Counted from the first letter of the stretch, positions 11,404 through 20,845 are shown. The stretch is 64,000 nt of DNA from Haematospirillum sp. H1815 (GCF_012102705.1 NZ_JAAVTA010000010.1:1-64000); one strand, 5' to 3'. Program-made: numbers and translations. Notes: generated by a model from the letters alone, not told the origin.

Positions 11404-12027
11404 TTACCCCCCCTTCAGGGTTTTGGTCAAGGTTGCCTCCAGACCGCTGATCATATTCTCACCCGCACGACCGCCATCACCTTGCATGCGCCCTGAAATC
11501 ACCAAGCGCAAGGCATCAACGTGGACCTTGATCACGGCCAGATAACTGGAACGCCAGTCATTCTCCAGTTTCTCTATCAAACGACACAGCATATTTCCAA
11601 TGACGGTTACCAAACCATACCCGAAGCTTCCCCCCTGGCCTTTCATGTCATGAGCAAGAGAGAAAAGTTCGCGCAAGACGGGCTTGGCTTCAGCCGGTGG
11701 CGTTTTCTCCAGACGCTCATAGAGGCCCTGCAAACGCTGCAGATCTTCCTCCGCCCAAGCAAGATAATCACCGGCCATAGACGTCATGACCTTCTCTGCA
11801 CGATCCAGCATTTCTGGACTGACTCCCGAAGCAGAAACAGAAACCTTGTCCTTGATTTTGTGAGGTGGCTGAACAACCTCAACGCCCGTACGGGACAAAG
11901 CTGCGGCTTTGGCATCTGCCAGTTGGCGAAGCATCTCCTCCAGCTCTTCCGGGCTGACGGGGGGACGTTTCACCTCCTCCTCGCCAGCGGATGATACCTG
12001 GTTATTCTGCTTCTTTTCAGTCGTCAC
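11404..12027 (-). CDS. Hpt-like phosphotransfer protein
   Basis: The GTG at 12027 is taken as start because AGGAGG lies 8 bases upstream; the protein is then 207 residues. The first ~70 residues are polar and likely disordered. The C-terminal part is helical and contains LAHDMKGQGGSFGY with His126, matching the phosphoacceptor helix of histidine phosphotransfer domains (H-x-x-K-G). This suggests a phosphorelay intermediate. It lies 58 bases downstream of a response regulator on the same strand, so the two are probably partners. No histidine kinase is adjacent. Confidence 0.75.
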   Translation of the reverse strand: MTTEKKQNNQVSSAGEEEVKRPPVSPEELEEMLRQLADAKAAALSRTGVEVVQPPHKIKDKVSVSASGVSPEMLDRAEKVMTSMAGDYLAWAEEDLQRLQGLYERLEKTPPAEAKPVLRELFSLAHDMKGQGGSFGYGLVTVIGNMLCRLIEKLENDWRSSYLAVIKVHVDALRLVISGRMQGDGGRAGENMISGLEATLTKTLKGG

Positions 12028-12085
12028 GCTCGGGCCTCCTGTTCCGAAAGTTCGGTTACACGGGGCGATAATGGCAGAAAGTTTC

Positions 12086-12655
12086 TTATCCGCCCAGAAG
12101 AGCTTCAACTTCAGACTGGCTCAGGCCTCCATCCTCAACCTGATCCACAGCCTGCTTGATCGCTTCTTGGTTGACCTTGCGCCGCTCCGGTCCCTTCCAG
12201 TCAATCTGGCGACGGCGCCGATCCGGGCCAAAGTAAAGGCCTGCCCGCACAAAGGGCCGCGGACGCTCGATAATCGACCGTATACGCGAATAAAGTCCCT
12301 TGGCCGAAATAGGCTTGGCCAGGAATTCGTGAATACCGGAATCACGGGCTTCAATCACCCGGTGCATTTCCGTATGCCCTGTCAGCATAATAATCGGGAC
12401 AAACGGGTTTGGGCTGTCCTTGCCGGTTCGCACCAGACGTACGAAGTCCAGCCCGTCCAATGGGGACATGTTCCAGTCGCAGATAATAACGTCAGCCGGA
12501 AAATGGCGCAGCTCCTTGAAAGCATCGGCACCATCTGCGGCTTCATGAACGTTCTTGGATCCAAGGGCATGCAGCAAGGTCTTGACCAACGCACGCATGT
12601 GCTTGTTGTCATCCACGACAAGGAAGTTGAGGCGATCCAGGTTATAACCGCTCAT
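12086..12655 (-). CDS. CheY-like response regulator with FliM-like C-terminal motif
   Basis: The 189-residue protein has a full receiver domain (1-125): acidic pocket D15-D16, phosphoacceptor Asp60 in ICDWNM, Thr92 in MLTGHT and Lys114 in FLAKP. There is no DNA-binding domain. A basic linker with GPDRRRRQIDWKGPERR is followed by a C-terminal tail ending LSQSEVEALLGG. That tail closely resembles the N-terminal CheY-binding peptide of the flagellar switch protein FliM (LSQxEIDALL). It precedes an Hpt-like gene by 58 bases. A role in chemotaxis or motility signalling is inferred; no other chemotaxis genes are in the window. Confidence 0.88.
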   Translation of the reverse strand: MSGYNLDRLNFLVVDDNKHMRALVKTLLHALGSKNVHEAADGADAFKELRHFPADVIICDWNMSPLDGLDFVRLVRTGKDSPNPFVPIIMLTGHTEMHRVIEARDSGIHEFLAKPISAKGLYSRIRSIIERPRPFVRAGLYFGPDRRRRQIDWKGPERRKVNQEAIKQAVDQVEDGGLSQSEVEALLGG

Positions 12656-12972
12656 CCGCTACCCTTTCTGCCGCCTCGCCCCGCGTGGGGGATTCGGGGC
12701 TGCCATACTCCGGCGCCACCAGAAGATCCGGGCAGAATCAACCCTGAACCCACATAGTCTGGCCGATTATCAAAGAGACTGTATGTAAAGTCTATGTCAT
12801 ACCAACGGACCATGGCTGGCCAGACTACGCTTCACGGGCCAAATCCAGCCCAAAAAGGCCCCCTGAACATCCGGCTCTCAGACACATAATCCGGCTACAC
12901 AAGGAAACACAGGCCCATACCCCCCTTCAGGCCACAACACCCTACTGTAACAGAGGTGTACTTGCGCCAAGC
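12656..12972. other. Gene-free stretch upstream of the response regulator
   Basis: These 317 bases lie between two minus-strand genes. No open frame looks coding, and I see no strong hairpin with a T-tract. It presumably holds the response-regulator promoter, which I could not place. Confidence 0.4.
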
Positions 12973-13389
12973 TCAAGCATTATCCACAGAGCCCAAGGCC
13001 GCAAACAATCGCGACACAATGGCCCGGCACTGGTCAAGAAGAACACGCGCAGAGGCCAATGACGCGCGAGCGGCATCATCATCAGACTGAAAATCAAGAA
13101 AAAAACGGTGAGCCAACAAAGTATAGACCGGCTTCATATCACGCAAGACAGCGCGATCATCATCCGTCAAGACATCCCGGATAGCCTGGGCTGCCGCTCC
13201 GGAAGCCAGAATGCCGGTCAATGCATCCAAATCGCTGTGAAAGCTTGGCGAATCAAAATCATCATGCACGCCAACGCTGGTTACCAGCACCGATAAATCA
13301 CGTGCCAAACACTGGGAATCCCGCGCCAGACCGGCAAAGACGCATAACGTGCTGTCTTCCCACACATTACCGTTCGACTCGGCTGCCAT
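12973..13389 (-). CDS. Uncharacterised protein, 138 aa
   Basis: I do not recognise this protein. The ATG at 13389 has AAGGGG about 6 bases upstream; an earlier ATG at 13431 lacks a good site. The product is acidic and probably helical, with DSPSFHSDLDALTGILASGAA in the middle and no membrane segment or known motif. It lies alone on the minus strand between the rhodanese gene and the signalling pair. Codon use looks like that of its neighbours. Confidence 0.6.
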   Translation of the reverse strand: MAAESNGNVWEDSTLCVFAGLARDSQCLARDLSVLVTSVGVHDDFDSPSFHSDLDALTGILASGAAAQAIRDVLTDDDRAVLRDMKPVYTLLAHRFFLDFQSDDDAARASLASARVLLDQCRAIVSRLFAALGSVDNA

Positions 13390-13572
13390 GCCACACCCCT
13401 TCTTGCCCGTGATGGAGGAAACGCACTCCATCAGATACCCAGACGTAACCCCACAGCAACAGACGCCACCGTACCACCTGTATCAGCCCTGTTTCCAGTC
13501 TATTACCCTCACAACCGGCGGCACCACTTTAACCGGCCTTGTAGCAACAGGCGAGACAGAAGCAACAGCGCC

Positions 13573-13971
13573 TTACCCATCAGGCATGGAGACAACCGCA
13601 CCACCCGCGTCACGCCAAGCCCGTAACCCCCCGCCAAGATGACAGACGGAAGACACCCCCATCTCCATCAAAGTCTGGCACGCAAGGGCGGAGCGCCAAG
13701 CCGAGGCACAGTAAAGAACCAGCCGACGCCCCTCTCCGAAGACACCGCGAAAATACGGGCTGTCCGGATCAACCCAGAACTCCAGCAATCCACGGGGCGC
13801 ATGAAAAGACCCGGGTATCACGCCATCGCGGGCCAGCTCACGGATATCACGGACATCAACAAACAAAACGCCCGAATCAGCGTGCAGAGCCAGGGCATCT
13901 GGCACGGAAACTGTCTCGACACGGGCATAGGCATCATCAAGAAGCTGACGAAATCCACGAGCCAGAGCCAT
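13573..13971 (-). CDS. Rhodanese-like domain protein
   Basis: This single-domain sulfurtransferase-like protein has 132 residues. The active-site loop CASAWRS begins at Cys88, and VLFVDVRDIREL marks the first conserved strand. Rhodaneses carry a persulfide on that cysteine and hand sulfur to acceptors. The acceptor here is not known. The start codon ATG directly follows the stop of the upstream DsbA-like isomerase gene, so the two are translationally close and likely co-transcribed. Confidence 0.88.
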   Translation of the reverse strand: MALARGFRQLLDDAYARVETVSVPDALALHADSGVLFVDVRDIRELARDGVIPGSFHAPRGLLEFWVDPDSPYFRGVFGEGRRLVLYCASAWRSALACQTLMEMGVSSVCHLGGGLRAWRDAGGAVVSMPDG

Positions 13972-14580
13972 TTACCATCCCCCGCTTTGCAACCACTCCT
14001 CCACCATCCACAAACGATCGGCTCCCCAAAACATTTCTCCGTCCACAACGGTCACAGGGGCGCCAAAAATCTTGCGCCGGACAGCTTCGTCATTGATGCC
14101 CTTGAGCCGTTCCTTGATCATTGGCTCTTCCAAGGCTTCATCCAGAACATCACGGTCCAGCCCGATCTTTGATGCAGCATCCAGCGCGACATCCTTCTCG
14201 GCAATATTGTGACCACGGGAAAAGAAGGCATCAAAGACAGAACCAACAAAATCAGCTGCTTTTTCTGGCTTGTAGCGCTCGACCCAGTAAAAGATCCGGG
14301 CCGGGATCAATGTGGAAACCGGAAACGGATCCGGCCAGACAAAGTCCATTTCATAAAGACGGGCAAAGCGCGGAACATCGCGACCCATGTATTCTTTCTT
14401 GAACAGATTATCCACGTTTGGCTTGGCCCCGGTTTCCTTGAAAACCGCGCCCAGAAGGAATGGCCGCCAGACAACCGAACGACCGTGTTCATCCGCAATT
14501 TCCTCGATCTGGGCTGACGCCAGATAGGCATAGGGACTGGAAAAATCAAACCAGAATTCAACAGGCTTTTTACTGGACAT
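13972..14580 (-). CDS. 2-hydroxychromene-2-carboxylate isomerase / DsbA-family oxidoreductase
   Basis: A thioredoxin-fold protein of about 202 residues in the HCCA isomerase/kappa-GST-like group. It starts with EFWFDFSSPYAYLAS, where the serine replaces the CxxC of true DsbA, and ends with VFGAPVTVVDGEMFWGADRL-type sequence (here IFGAPVTVVDGEMFWG). Characterised members isomerise naphthalene breakdown products with glutathione, but many relatives have unknown substrates. The ATG at 14580 overlaps the acyl-CoA dehydrogenase stop by one base (TGATG). A GTG codon immediately upstream is an equally plausible start, with AGGAG 8 bases before it. Confidence 0.85.
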   Translation of the reverse strand: MSSKKPVEFWFDFSSPYAYLASAQIEEIADEHGRSVVWRPFLLGAVFKETGAKPNVDNLFKKEYMGRDVPRFARLYEMDFVWPDPFPVSTLIPARIFYWVERYKPEKAADFVGSVFDAFFSRGHNIAEKDVALDAASKIGLDRDVLDEALEEPMIKERLKGINDEAVRRKIFGAPVTVVDGEMFWGADRLWMVEEWLQSGGW

Positions 14581-15725
14581 CACGCACTACACTCCTGAGC
14601 GATGGCCCGGGCGATGACCATCCGCTGGACATCGCTGGTTCCTTCATAGATCTGGCAAACCCTGACATCACGGTATATACGCTCTACTTCGCAGTCCCGC
14701 ATATACCCATACCCGCCAAAAATTTGCAGCGCTGCTGAACATACACGCTCTGCCATCTCCGATGCAAAAAGCTTGGCCATGCTGGCTTCGGTCAAAGCAG
14801 AACGACCACTGTCACGACACGCGGCGGCCTCAGATACCATAAGACGGGCGGCAGCGATCTGCGTTTTCATGTCCGCCAAACGAAAAGCCAGCGCCTGATG
14901 CTCTATCAGGGGGCGACCAAAGGTTTCTCTTTGGCACGCATAATCACGGGCCATTTCAAACGCCGCCCGAGCCATACCCACGGCCTGGGCTGCTATGCCG
15001 ATACGGCCACCTTCCAGATTGGACAAGGCAATGCGATATCCCTCCCCAAGCTGTCCCAACATCAAGGTACCGGGAAGGCGTATGTTATCAAGAGCAATCT
15101 GGCAGGTATCAGAGGCATGCAGCCCCAGCTTTTCCTCGACCCTGAGCACCTGCCAGCCCGGCAGGGATGTGGGCACAATAAAAGCAGAGATTCCCTTCTT
15201 TCCCGCATCGGGATCTGTCACGGCAAAAACAATGGCAACATCGGCATTGCGCCCCGACGTCACGAACATCTTGGAGCCATTCAGGACCCAGGCATCACCA
15301 TCCGCAACCGCACGGGTCCTCAGGGCAGAGGCATCCGATCCAGCCTGAGGTTCGGTCAGACAAAAGGCACCCAGCATCTGCCCTTGCGCCAAGGGACAAA
15401 GAAACGTGCTCTGCTGTGATTCAGTCCCGTAGAGAAGAAGTGGCATGCATGCCACCGAATTGTGCACACTCATAATCGTTGAGACAGCACCACATCCGGC
15501 GGCAATTTCCTCAACCGCCAAGGCATACGACTGATAATCCATACCAGCACCGCCCCATTCCGGAGGGACGAGCATCCCCATAAAACCAAGCTCGCCCATC
15601 CTGGCCAGAACAGAACGAGGAACCGCATGCTCCTGGTCCCAACGGGCTGCATGCGGGCGAAGCTCTGCACAGGCAAAGGCACGGGCCATGTCACGCACCA
15701 TGGCCTGCTGATCATCAAAAGGCAT
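14580..15725 (-). CDS. Acyl-CoA dehydrogenase
   Basis: This FAD enzyme introduces the alpha-beta double bond in acyl-CoA thioesters and passes electrons to ETF. The 381-residue protein has both family signatures: [13 protein letters not shown] for FAD/substrate binding, and [20 protein letters not shown] followed by [10 protein letters not shown], whose glutamate is the likely catalytic base. AGGGGGA lies 7 bases before the ATG at 15725. It shares the strand with a thiolase (16553-17749), suggesting short- or branched-chain acyl-CoA breakdown. Exact chain specificity cannot be read from the sequence. Confidence 0.93.
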   Translation of the reverse strand: MPFDDQQAMVRDMARAFACAELRPHAARWDQEHAVPRSVLARMGELGFMGMLVPPEWGGAGMDYQSYALAVEEIAAGCGAVSTIMSVHNSVACMPLLLYGTESQQSTFLCPLAQGQMLGAFCLTEPQAGSDASALRTRAVADGDAWVLNGSKMFVTSGRNADVAIVFAVTDPDAGKKGISAFIVPTSLPGWQVLRVEEKLGLHASDTCQIALDNIRLPGTLMLGQLGEGYRIALSNLEGGRIGIAAQAVGMARAAFEMARDYACQRETFGRPLIEHQALAFRLADMKTQIAAARLMVSEAAACRDSGRSALTEASMAKLFASEMAERVCSAALQIFGGYGYMRDCEVERIYRDVRVCQIYEGTSDVQRMVIARAIAQECSA

Positions 15726-15763
15726 CCCTGTTTCCCCCTTCTTATCCACCCCTGACGACAGTC

Positions 15764-16396
15764 CTAGACCATCTGCACGAACGTGTCACTCTCTTGGTCA
15801 AGCTGCCACAGGATGCCTTCACGCATGTCAAACCACCAGCCGTGCAAAGCAATCTTGCCTGCATTCTCGGCATCGCGGACAAACGGGAATGTCCTCAGGT
15901 TGGACAACGACCTACGCAAGGAACTCTGGCTGACCGGATCGGGGTCATCATCCTCATGCCCGGCGCAATCCCCCATCAGCGAGATCCAGGGATTGATAAA
16001 CGGGCGGTCCATCTTCTGCCCCTGACGAGCGGCGACCAAGGCCCGCATACCACCACAGCCGGAATGAGCCAGCACAATCACATCGGCAACCTTCAGGTCG
16101 CGCACGGCATACTCTATTGCCGCCGAGGTGCCGTGGTAGGCTCCATCCTGTTCACACGGGGGGACCAGGGCGGCCACGTTACGCACAACAAACAGCTCCC
16201 CCGGCTCGGCATTGGTCAGGATAGCTGGATCAACACGGCTGTCGGAACAGGCAATCAGGAGCACCTCCGGCTGCTGGGCACCCTCGACAAGAGATACCGC
16301 TCGCTCTGGCCTTTGCTCGTAATAGGTCGAGCGAAAAGCCCGAAAGCCAGCCACCATTCTGTCAATTGTCCTGATTTTTTCCATTGTTCCTGTCAT
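15764..16396 (-). CDS. Beta-class carbonic anhydrase
   Basis: It hydrates CO2 to bicarbonate in the cytoplasm. The 210-residue protein has the zinc ligands of the beta class: Cys50 in ACSDSR with the Asp52/Arg54 pair, and His111 and Cys114 in HSGCGGM. AGGAGC lies 7 bases before the ATG. It sits between the thiolase and acyl-CoA dehydrogenase genes on the same strand, 156 bases after the thiolase. A functional link, such as bicarbonate supply for biotin carboxylases, is possible but unproven. Confidence 0.94.
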   Translation of the reverse strand: MTGTMEKIRTIDRMVAGFRAFRSTYYEQRPERAVSLVEGAQQPEVLLIACSDSRVDPAILTNAEPGELFVVRNVAALVPPCEQDGAYHGTSAAIEYAVRDLKVADVIVLAHSGCGGMRALVAARQGQKMDRPFINPWISLMGDCAGHEDDDPDPVSQSSLRRSLSNLRTFPFVRDAENAGKIALHGWWFDMREGILWQLDQESDTFVQMV

Positions 16397-16552
16397 CTCA
16401 TAAGCTCCTGTGTGTCACCCAGTTGCAACAGCACCCGGCCAAGCCTCTGCCCGGAAGCAACGGACGCCACATTGGTGCACATACGTCCTGCAATCAAGAC
16501 TGTTTTTGTACTCTTTTATAACAAAGCTGGTCGGGTGCCGAGTGTCCCGGAT

Positions 16553-17749
16553 TCACATGACCAGTTCAAGTGCCAGGGCCGTTGCCTCTCCACCACCGAT
16601 ACAAAGGCTTGCAATACCACGCTTCAGGCCATTCTGACGCAAGGCTTGCAGCAAGGTCACCACAATGCGTGCCCCGGATGCCCCGATCGGATGCCCCAGG
16701 GCACAGGCTCCCCCATGAATGTTCACAGCATCATGGGGCAACCCAAGATCGTGGATTGCTACCATGGTCACCACGGCGAATGCCTCATTGATTTCCCACA
16801 GATCAACGTCCCGTTTCGACCACCCTGCTTTGCCAAGAACCCTCTGGATAGCGCCAACCGGAGCCGTGGTAAACTGCGATGGCTCCCGGGCCTCCGTGGC
16901 GTGGGCTACCAACGTGGCCACAGGAGAAAGCCCACGCCGTTGCGCATCGGACAAGCGCATCATCACCACAGCGGCAGCTCCGTCGGAAATGGAAGATGCA
17001 TTGGCTGCTGTTATCGTACCATCAGGATGAAATGCCGGCCTCAAAGTGGGTATCTTCTCCGGCCGCGCCAAGGTAGGCGGTTCATCAACAGTAACTTGGG
17101 CCTCACCATTCCCGGCAGGAACGGCCACAGGAGCAATCTCGGCAGCGGCTGCACCACTGCGGGCTGCAGCAAGGGCACGCTCCAGACTACCCAAGGCAAA
17201 GGCATCCTGCTGTTGGCGGGAGAAGCCATAAGCAGCTGCTGTATCTTCCGCAAAGGTACCCATCAGTCGCCCGCGATCATAGGCATCCTCCAGTCCATCC
17301 AGGAACATGTGGTCCAGCACCTTTCCAGATCCCATTCTCAGCCCAGATCGGGCATTCTTGATCAGATGGGGGGCATTGCTCATACTTTCCATGCCACCGG
17401 CCACAACGACCGAAGCCGAGCCAGCCAACAGCATGTCGTAGGCCATCATTGCTGCCCGCATTCCGGAACCGCACATTTTGTTAACAGTCGTCGCCGCGAC
17501 GCGATCCGGCAAACCGGCCCCCCGCAAAGCCTGACGAGCAGGAGCCTGCCCAAGCCCGGCAGACAGAACGCACCCCATCACCACTTCATCGACGTCAGCG
17601 ACATCAACCCCCGAACGTTCGACAGCGGCACGGACAGCAACACTGCCCAGCGCCGGACAGGAAAGGGAGGACAGACATCCCCGGAACCCCCCTGTCGGGG
17701 TACGCGCAGCCCCCACAATGACAACCGGGTCATCTCCCCTTCTGGTCAT
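16553..17749 (-). CDS. Acetyl-CoA acetyltransferase (thiolase)
   Basis: This 398-residue thiolase condenses two acetyl-CoA to acetoacetyl-CoA or cleaves 3-ketoacyl-CoA. The nucleophile Cys93 is in NKMCGSGMRA, the second conserved motif is INEAFA, and the catalytic His353 and Cys383 lie in GGACALGHPIGASG and CIGGGE. Length and motifs fit the biosynthetic AtoB/PhaA group, but a degradative role cannot be excluded, and the downstream acyl-CoA dehydrogenase would support it. GGGGGGAT lies just upstream of the ATG. A good promoter candidate is about 110 bases upstream. Confidence 0.93.
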   Translation of the reverse strand: MTRRGDDPVVIVGAARTPTGGFRGCLSSLSCPALGSVAVRAAVERSGVDVADVDEVVMGCVLSAGLGQAPARQALRGAGLPDRVAATTVNKMCGSGMRAAMMAYDMLLAGSASVVVAGGMESMSNAPHLIKNARSGLRMGSGKVLDHMFLDGLEDAYDRGRLMGTFAEDTAAAYGFSRQQQDAFALGSLERALAAARSGAAAAEIAPVAVPAGNGEAQVTVDEPPTLARPEKIPTLRPAFHPDGTITAANASSISDGAAAVVMMRLSDAQRRGLSPVATLVAHATEAREPSQFTTAPVGAIQRVLGKAGWSKRDVDLWEINEAFAVVTMVAIHDLGLPHDAVNIHGGACALGHPIGASGARIVVTLLQALRQNGLKRGIASLCIGGGEATALALELVM

Positions 17750-18061
17750 ATATCCCCCCGTTACACCATGATCGCGACACCCGACTCGCCCGGACCAAAA
17801 TCACGATCTAAAAACACAACGCCCCTTGTATGAACACCTTAAGTCAAAACGCCTGATACGCTAAGTTTCCATACGGCAACCGTCAACCAAAGAATGCAAA
17901 AGTCTGGATAAATCAATCTCTGCAATAATGAAATGGTTAAGAAATTGCTGGCATTTTTCGTCTTTCAGACACACACATACCACCATAACAAGCCATCTAT
18001 TGACCGTGGTTCCCCTTCGGAGCCAGCATGATGGTCAACAACGGACGGCGCAGGATCTGGA
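17750..18061. other. Divergent intergenic region between thiolase and unknown gene
   Basis: The 312 bases are more A/T-rich than the flanks and contain no credible gene. A leftward promoter for the thiolase is proposed at 17858-17886. A rightward promoter for the gene at 18062 must also be here, but I could not choose one. Confidence 0.5.
17858..17886 (-). promoter_or_regulatory. Sigma70-type promoter candidate for the thiolase gene
   Basis: On the minus strand TTGACG (17881-17886) and TAGCGT (17858-17863) are separated by exactly 17 bases. The -35 is strong and the -10 keeps the conserved TA...T positions. It would give a 5' leader of about 100 bases. Confidence 0.5.
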
Positions 18062-19438
18062 ATGTCGGATGTCAGGGCTCAACTGGAAACCCCCCTTCTG
18101 ATCATCGGCGACGGCGAAGGTGATGGCCCTGTCCTGTCCTTAGTCCCTCCCCCATTCAAAGGAATCCTTCGCAACACGTTCAATAAAATGGAGGGACAGC
18201 GCCAGGACCGCCTGATGCGTGTCGTCGGCGAGATTTACCCCATCCTGCAACGGATAGAGGCCAAGGCCTTGCCAGAAGGTGAGCGACGCTTGGCCGGAGT
18301 ATCGCTCACCACAGCCATGCGCAAGGACGAATGCATTGAAAGAGCACTGCGTATCTTTGTTTCGGCCTGGAATTCCAATGTGTTCCGGCTGATTGACACA
18401 ACAGGAAAGCAGGTAACTCCGGACAAGGGGCGCTCGTTCATGGGGGCCTGTGGGCTGACCATTGAACAAGCCCAGATGTATTTCATCGACCGGGCTGTAA
18501 AATCGATCTTCCGCAAGAACCCCAAAGCATTGAAAAGACTGGTTGGTGTCATCCGCTCACCGGATGCCCTGCCCCGTCTGCGCGTTCTGTCCCAATTCCA
18601 GCAACTGGCCATGACCGAGCTGATTCAGGGATTCGGGACATCAATCGGGCAAGCACTGGTCGAAATAGACCCTGATGTTCTCTATGCCATGGCAACCCTG
18701 AAGGCTTATCACCTGCGGGCCTTGCGACAGGTCCTGCGCTCGGGCTTCAAAAACATCGCAGCCTGGCAGCCCGACACAATCCGCGCCCTCGGCGTACACT
18801 TCACATGCGTGGAGCAGATCCGCGACATTGGCGAGGCTTTTGGATCCATTACAGACCCGGAGGCGATTACCGTCCTTGGAAAGTGGGAAATACGGGACAT
18901 CACCGACAAGGTCAACGAAGAGCGCGCCAGCCGCGGAGAGCCCAAGGTATCCGGACACAAGTTCGAGACAGACTTGGGCCTTGCAGATAAAATCTTCGGG
19001 TCATGGTTTACGGCCATGCTGGGCATGCCGCCAGATATCCTGGAAGGGCTTGGAAACGTGGTCAAAGACATCCGGACCACGGACAAGGTAGACCGCAAGG
19101 ATAAAATCGACCGCATTCAGCTGTTCTGTGACCGCTATCTGGAAATGCTGCCCTTGGATGTCTTGCGAGCACTGGGGATTGTGGGCAAGACACCATCCAC
19201 CTTCGGGGAAGCCCTATATATTTGTGAAGGCCTGTTCACCAAACCCGGCTTGGGCCGCAAGTTCTTTGAAGGACCCCTGCAAACACCGGAGGGCATCAAA
19301 GCCCTGACAGCTCTCAAGGAGCAGGTGGGCGACATGCGCAAAAATGGCTCGATCAAGAGCGAGGCCGAGATCCAGCAACTGATCCAGAATTCAGACATGC
19401 TGGACGGCCCCGTCGCCCAGTACATCACATTCCGCTAG
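18062..19438 (+). CDS. Uncharacterised protein, 458 aa
   Basis: I do not recognise a family. The protein is soluble, mixed charge and probably largely helical. It has no signal peptide, no Walker motif and no cysteine pattern. After ~45 residues of variable N-terminus it begins with repeated amphipathic helices, including FNKMEGQRQDRLMRVVGEI and LRQVLRSGF. The C-terminal third contains the charged stretch TTDKVDRKDKIDRIQ. GGATCTGG precedes the ATG. It stands alone with its own upstream region and ends four bases inside the convergent VOC gene. Length and consistent codon use make it a real gene. Confidence 0.8.
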   Translation: MSDVRAQLETPLLIIGDGEGDGPVLSLVPPPFKGILRNTFNKMEGQRQDRLMRVVGEIYPILQRIEAKALPEGERRLAGVSLTTAMRKDECIERALRIFVSAWNSNVFRLIDTTGKQVTPDKGRSFMGACGLTIEQAQMYFIDRAVKSIFRKNPKALKRLVGVIRSPDALPRLRVLSQFQQLAMTELIQGFGTSIGQALVEIDPDVLYAMATLKAYHLRALRQVLRSGFKNIAAWQPDTIRALGVHFTCVEQIRDIGEAFGSITDPEAITVLGKWEIRDITDKVNEERASRGEPKVSGHKFETDLGLADKIFGSWFTAMLGMPPDILEGLGNVVKDIRTTDKVDRKDKIDRIQLFCDRYLEMLPLDVLRALGIVGKTPSTFGEALYICEGLFTKPGLGRKFFEGPLQTPEGIKALTALKEQVGDMRKNGSIKSEAEIQQLIQNSDMLDGPVAQYITFR

Positions 19439-19821
19439 GTCGATGCGCCAGAAGAAGGTGCAATAACACCAAGCAACGCACCAGCCGCATCCTTCAGGAT
19501 GGCCAGACACCCGACACCCGGCATATCAAACGGACCAACCGCTATGGAACCGCCGGACTGACGCGCCATCGCCATACAAAGATCCACATCAGGAACAGCT
19601 ATATAGCTAAGCCAGAGATCACCAGCGCCAGCAGGGCGCCCTGCGGTACCGGCCTGACAGAACCCGCAAACCGGTGTGTCATCCGCATCAAAGGCCAACC
19701 AGTAATGCCCGTCCGGTGTTGGTATTTCAGAGAAAGACCAATTAAAAACAGCCCCATAGAAATCACGCGCAGCTTCCACATCTGCGGCAATCAGTTCGGT
19801 CCAGTACACATGTCCATGCAT
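19435..19821 (-). CDS. VOC (glyoxalase/bleomycin resistance) family protein
   Basis: A single-domain vicinal oxygen chelate protein of 128 residues. It contains HGHVYWTELIAADVEAARDF at the start, the FYGAVFNWSF core found in lyase-like members, and a second half repeating the beta-alpha-beta-beta-beta pattern ending LKDAAGALLGVI. The ATG at 19821 has GGAG 7 bases upstream; a TTG two codons earlier is unlikely. Family members range from isomerases to antibiotic-binding proteins, so no substrate is proposed. The 3' ends of this gene and the convergent 458-residue gene overlap by four bases. Confidence 0.85.
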   Translation of the reverse strand: MHGHVYWTELIAADVEAARDFYGAVFNWSFSEIPTPDGHYWLAFDADDTPVCGFCQAGTAGRPAGAGDLWLSYIAVPDVDLCMAMARQSGGSIAVGPFDMPGVGCLAILKDAAGALLGVIAPSSGAST

Positions 19822-19874
19822 GATCAATCTCCGGCCTTCCTGGACCTAGCCCCTAGGCTCACAGGGACAATACC

Positions 19875-19908
19875 AAAATAAAAACCCGTCACCACAGGAG
19901 ACGGGTTT
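19875..19908 (-). terminator. Terminator downstream of tRNA-Leu
   Basis: A perfect 9-bp stem AAACCCGTC/GACGGGTTT with a 9-base loop (19882-19908) is followed on the minus strand by TTTTTATTTT. It lies 13 bases after the tRNA 3' end and before the VOC gene. Confidence 0.85.
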
Positions 19909-19921
19909 CTCATTTCTACAA

Positions 19922-20008
19922 TGGTGCGGTCGAGAAGACTCGAACTTCCACGGCCTTTCGGCCACAGCGACCTCAACGCTGCGCGTCTACCAATTCCGCC
20001 ACGACCGC
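19922..20008 (-). tRNA. tRNA-Leu (anticodon GAG)
   Basis: The 87-base gene folds as a class II tRNA. The acceptor stem GCGGTCG pairs with CGACCGC. The anticodon stem CAGCG/CGCTG flanks a loop with GAG. The variable arm is TGGCCGAAAGGCCGTG, and the T-loop contains GTTCGAGTC. The 3' CCA is encoded. It reads CUU/CUC leucine codons. Confidence 0.97.
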
Positions 20009-20013
20009 ACTGT

Positions 20014-20043
20014 TGTAAAAACGATCTTCACAAAACTGTCCAA
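20014..20043 (-). promoter_or_regulatory. Possible promoter of tRNA-Leu
   Basis: On the minus strand TTGGAC (20038-20043) and TTTACA (20014-20019) are 18 bases apart, ending six bases before the tRNA. Both hexamers deviate from consensus. Confidence 0.35.
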
Positions 20044-20148
20044 CCCTTTGCGGCATAGCACTGTTTCTACACAGCCTCTTGCCATCAGGGAGCCAGTGGA
20101 ATAGCACTTCATCTTCCTGCAATCAAGCATGATTTTACGAGGATCCCT

Positions 20149-20841
20149 ATGTTTTCACCCGCCCCGGAATGGTGGCTGTCCGACACTCCCGTTCCCTACC
20201 TCGATGCTGTTGCCACCATGGAAGAGCGAGTTAACGCCATATCAACCGGCCATGCCGGGGAGTTGGTATGGCTTCTGGAACATCCTCCGCTCTATACAGC
20301 AGGTACCAGCGCACGGGCAGAAGAACTTCTACGCCCCGACGCATTCCCCGTTTATGAGACCGGGCGCGGTGGGCACTATACCTATCACGGGCCTGGACAG
20401 CGGGTTGGATACGTCATGCTGGATCTGAAGCAACGCACACAGGACATCCGCTGCTACGTCCATGCCTTGGAGGAATGGCTTATCCAAGCCTTGCGCATCC
20501 TGAACATCAACGGGGAACGGCGGACGGACCGGGTTGGAATATGGATCAACCGGGGCAATGGCCGCGAAGACAAGATCGCAGCCATTGGTGTACGGGTCAA
20601 ACGCTGGGTCACCCTACACGGCTTTGCCCTTAACATTGCCCCTGATCTTACGCACTTCCAGGGCATTATTCCCTGCGGCATCAGCAGCCATGGCGTTACA
20701 AGCCTACAGGATCTGGGCGTGTCCATCTCGATCAAAGACATGGACACGCTGTTACAGCAAACCTTTGAGACGGTTTTCGGAGCACAGGCCACAGGCCCGA
20801 TGCAAAAATGTCCGCCTATATCCCCGGAAACACAGGCATGA
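20149..20841 (+). CDS. lipB: Octanoyl-[acyl-carrier-protein]-protein N-octanoyltransferase
   Basis: LipB moves octanoate from ACP to the lipoyl domains of 2-oxoacid dehydrogenases and GcvH, the first step of lipoate synthesis. The 230-residue protein has the family signature [17 protein letters not shown], the lysine motif [15 protein letters not shown] and the acyl-cysteine motif IPCGI. GAGGAT precedes the ATG by 6 bases. It stands alone between the divergent tRNA-Leu gene and a convergent small acidic gene, with a hairpin terminator after it. lipA is not in the window. Confidence 0.96.
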   Translation: MFSPAPEWWLSDTPVPYLDAVATMEERVNAISTGHAGELVWLLEHPPLYTAGTSARAEELLRPDAFPVYETGRGGHYTYHGPGQRVGYVMLDLKQRTQDIRCYVHALEEWLIQALRILNINGERRTDRVGIWINRGNGREDKIAAIGVRVKRWVTLHGFALNIAPDLTHFQGIIPCGISSHGVTSLQDLGVSISIKDMDTLLQQTFETVFGAQATGPMQKCPPISPETQA

Positions 20842-20845
20842 TCAT

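Noticed and set aside
15794-17833. 679-codon rightward frame across carbonic anhydrase and thiolase
   Set aside because: It lies antisense to two clear enzymes; the Cys/His/Ser-rich translation is typical of a shadow.
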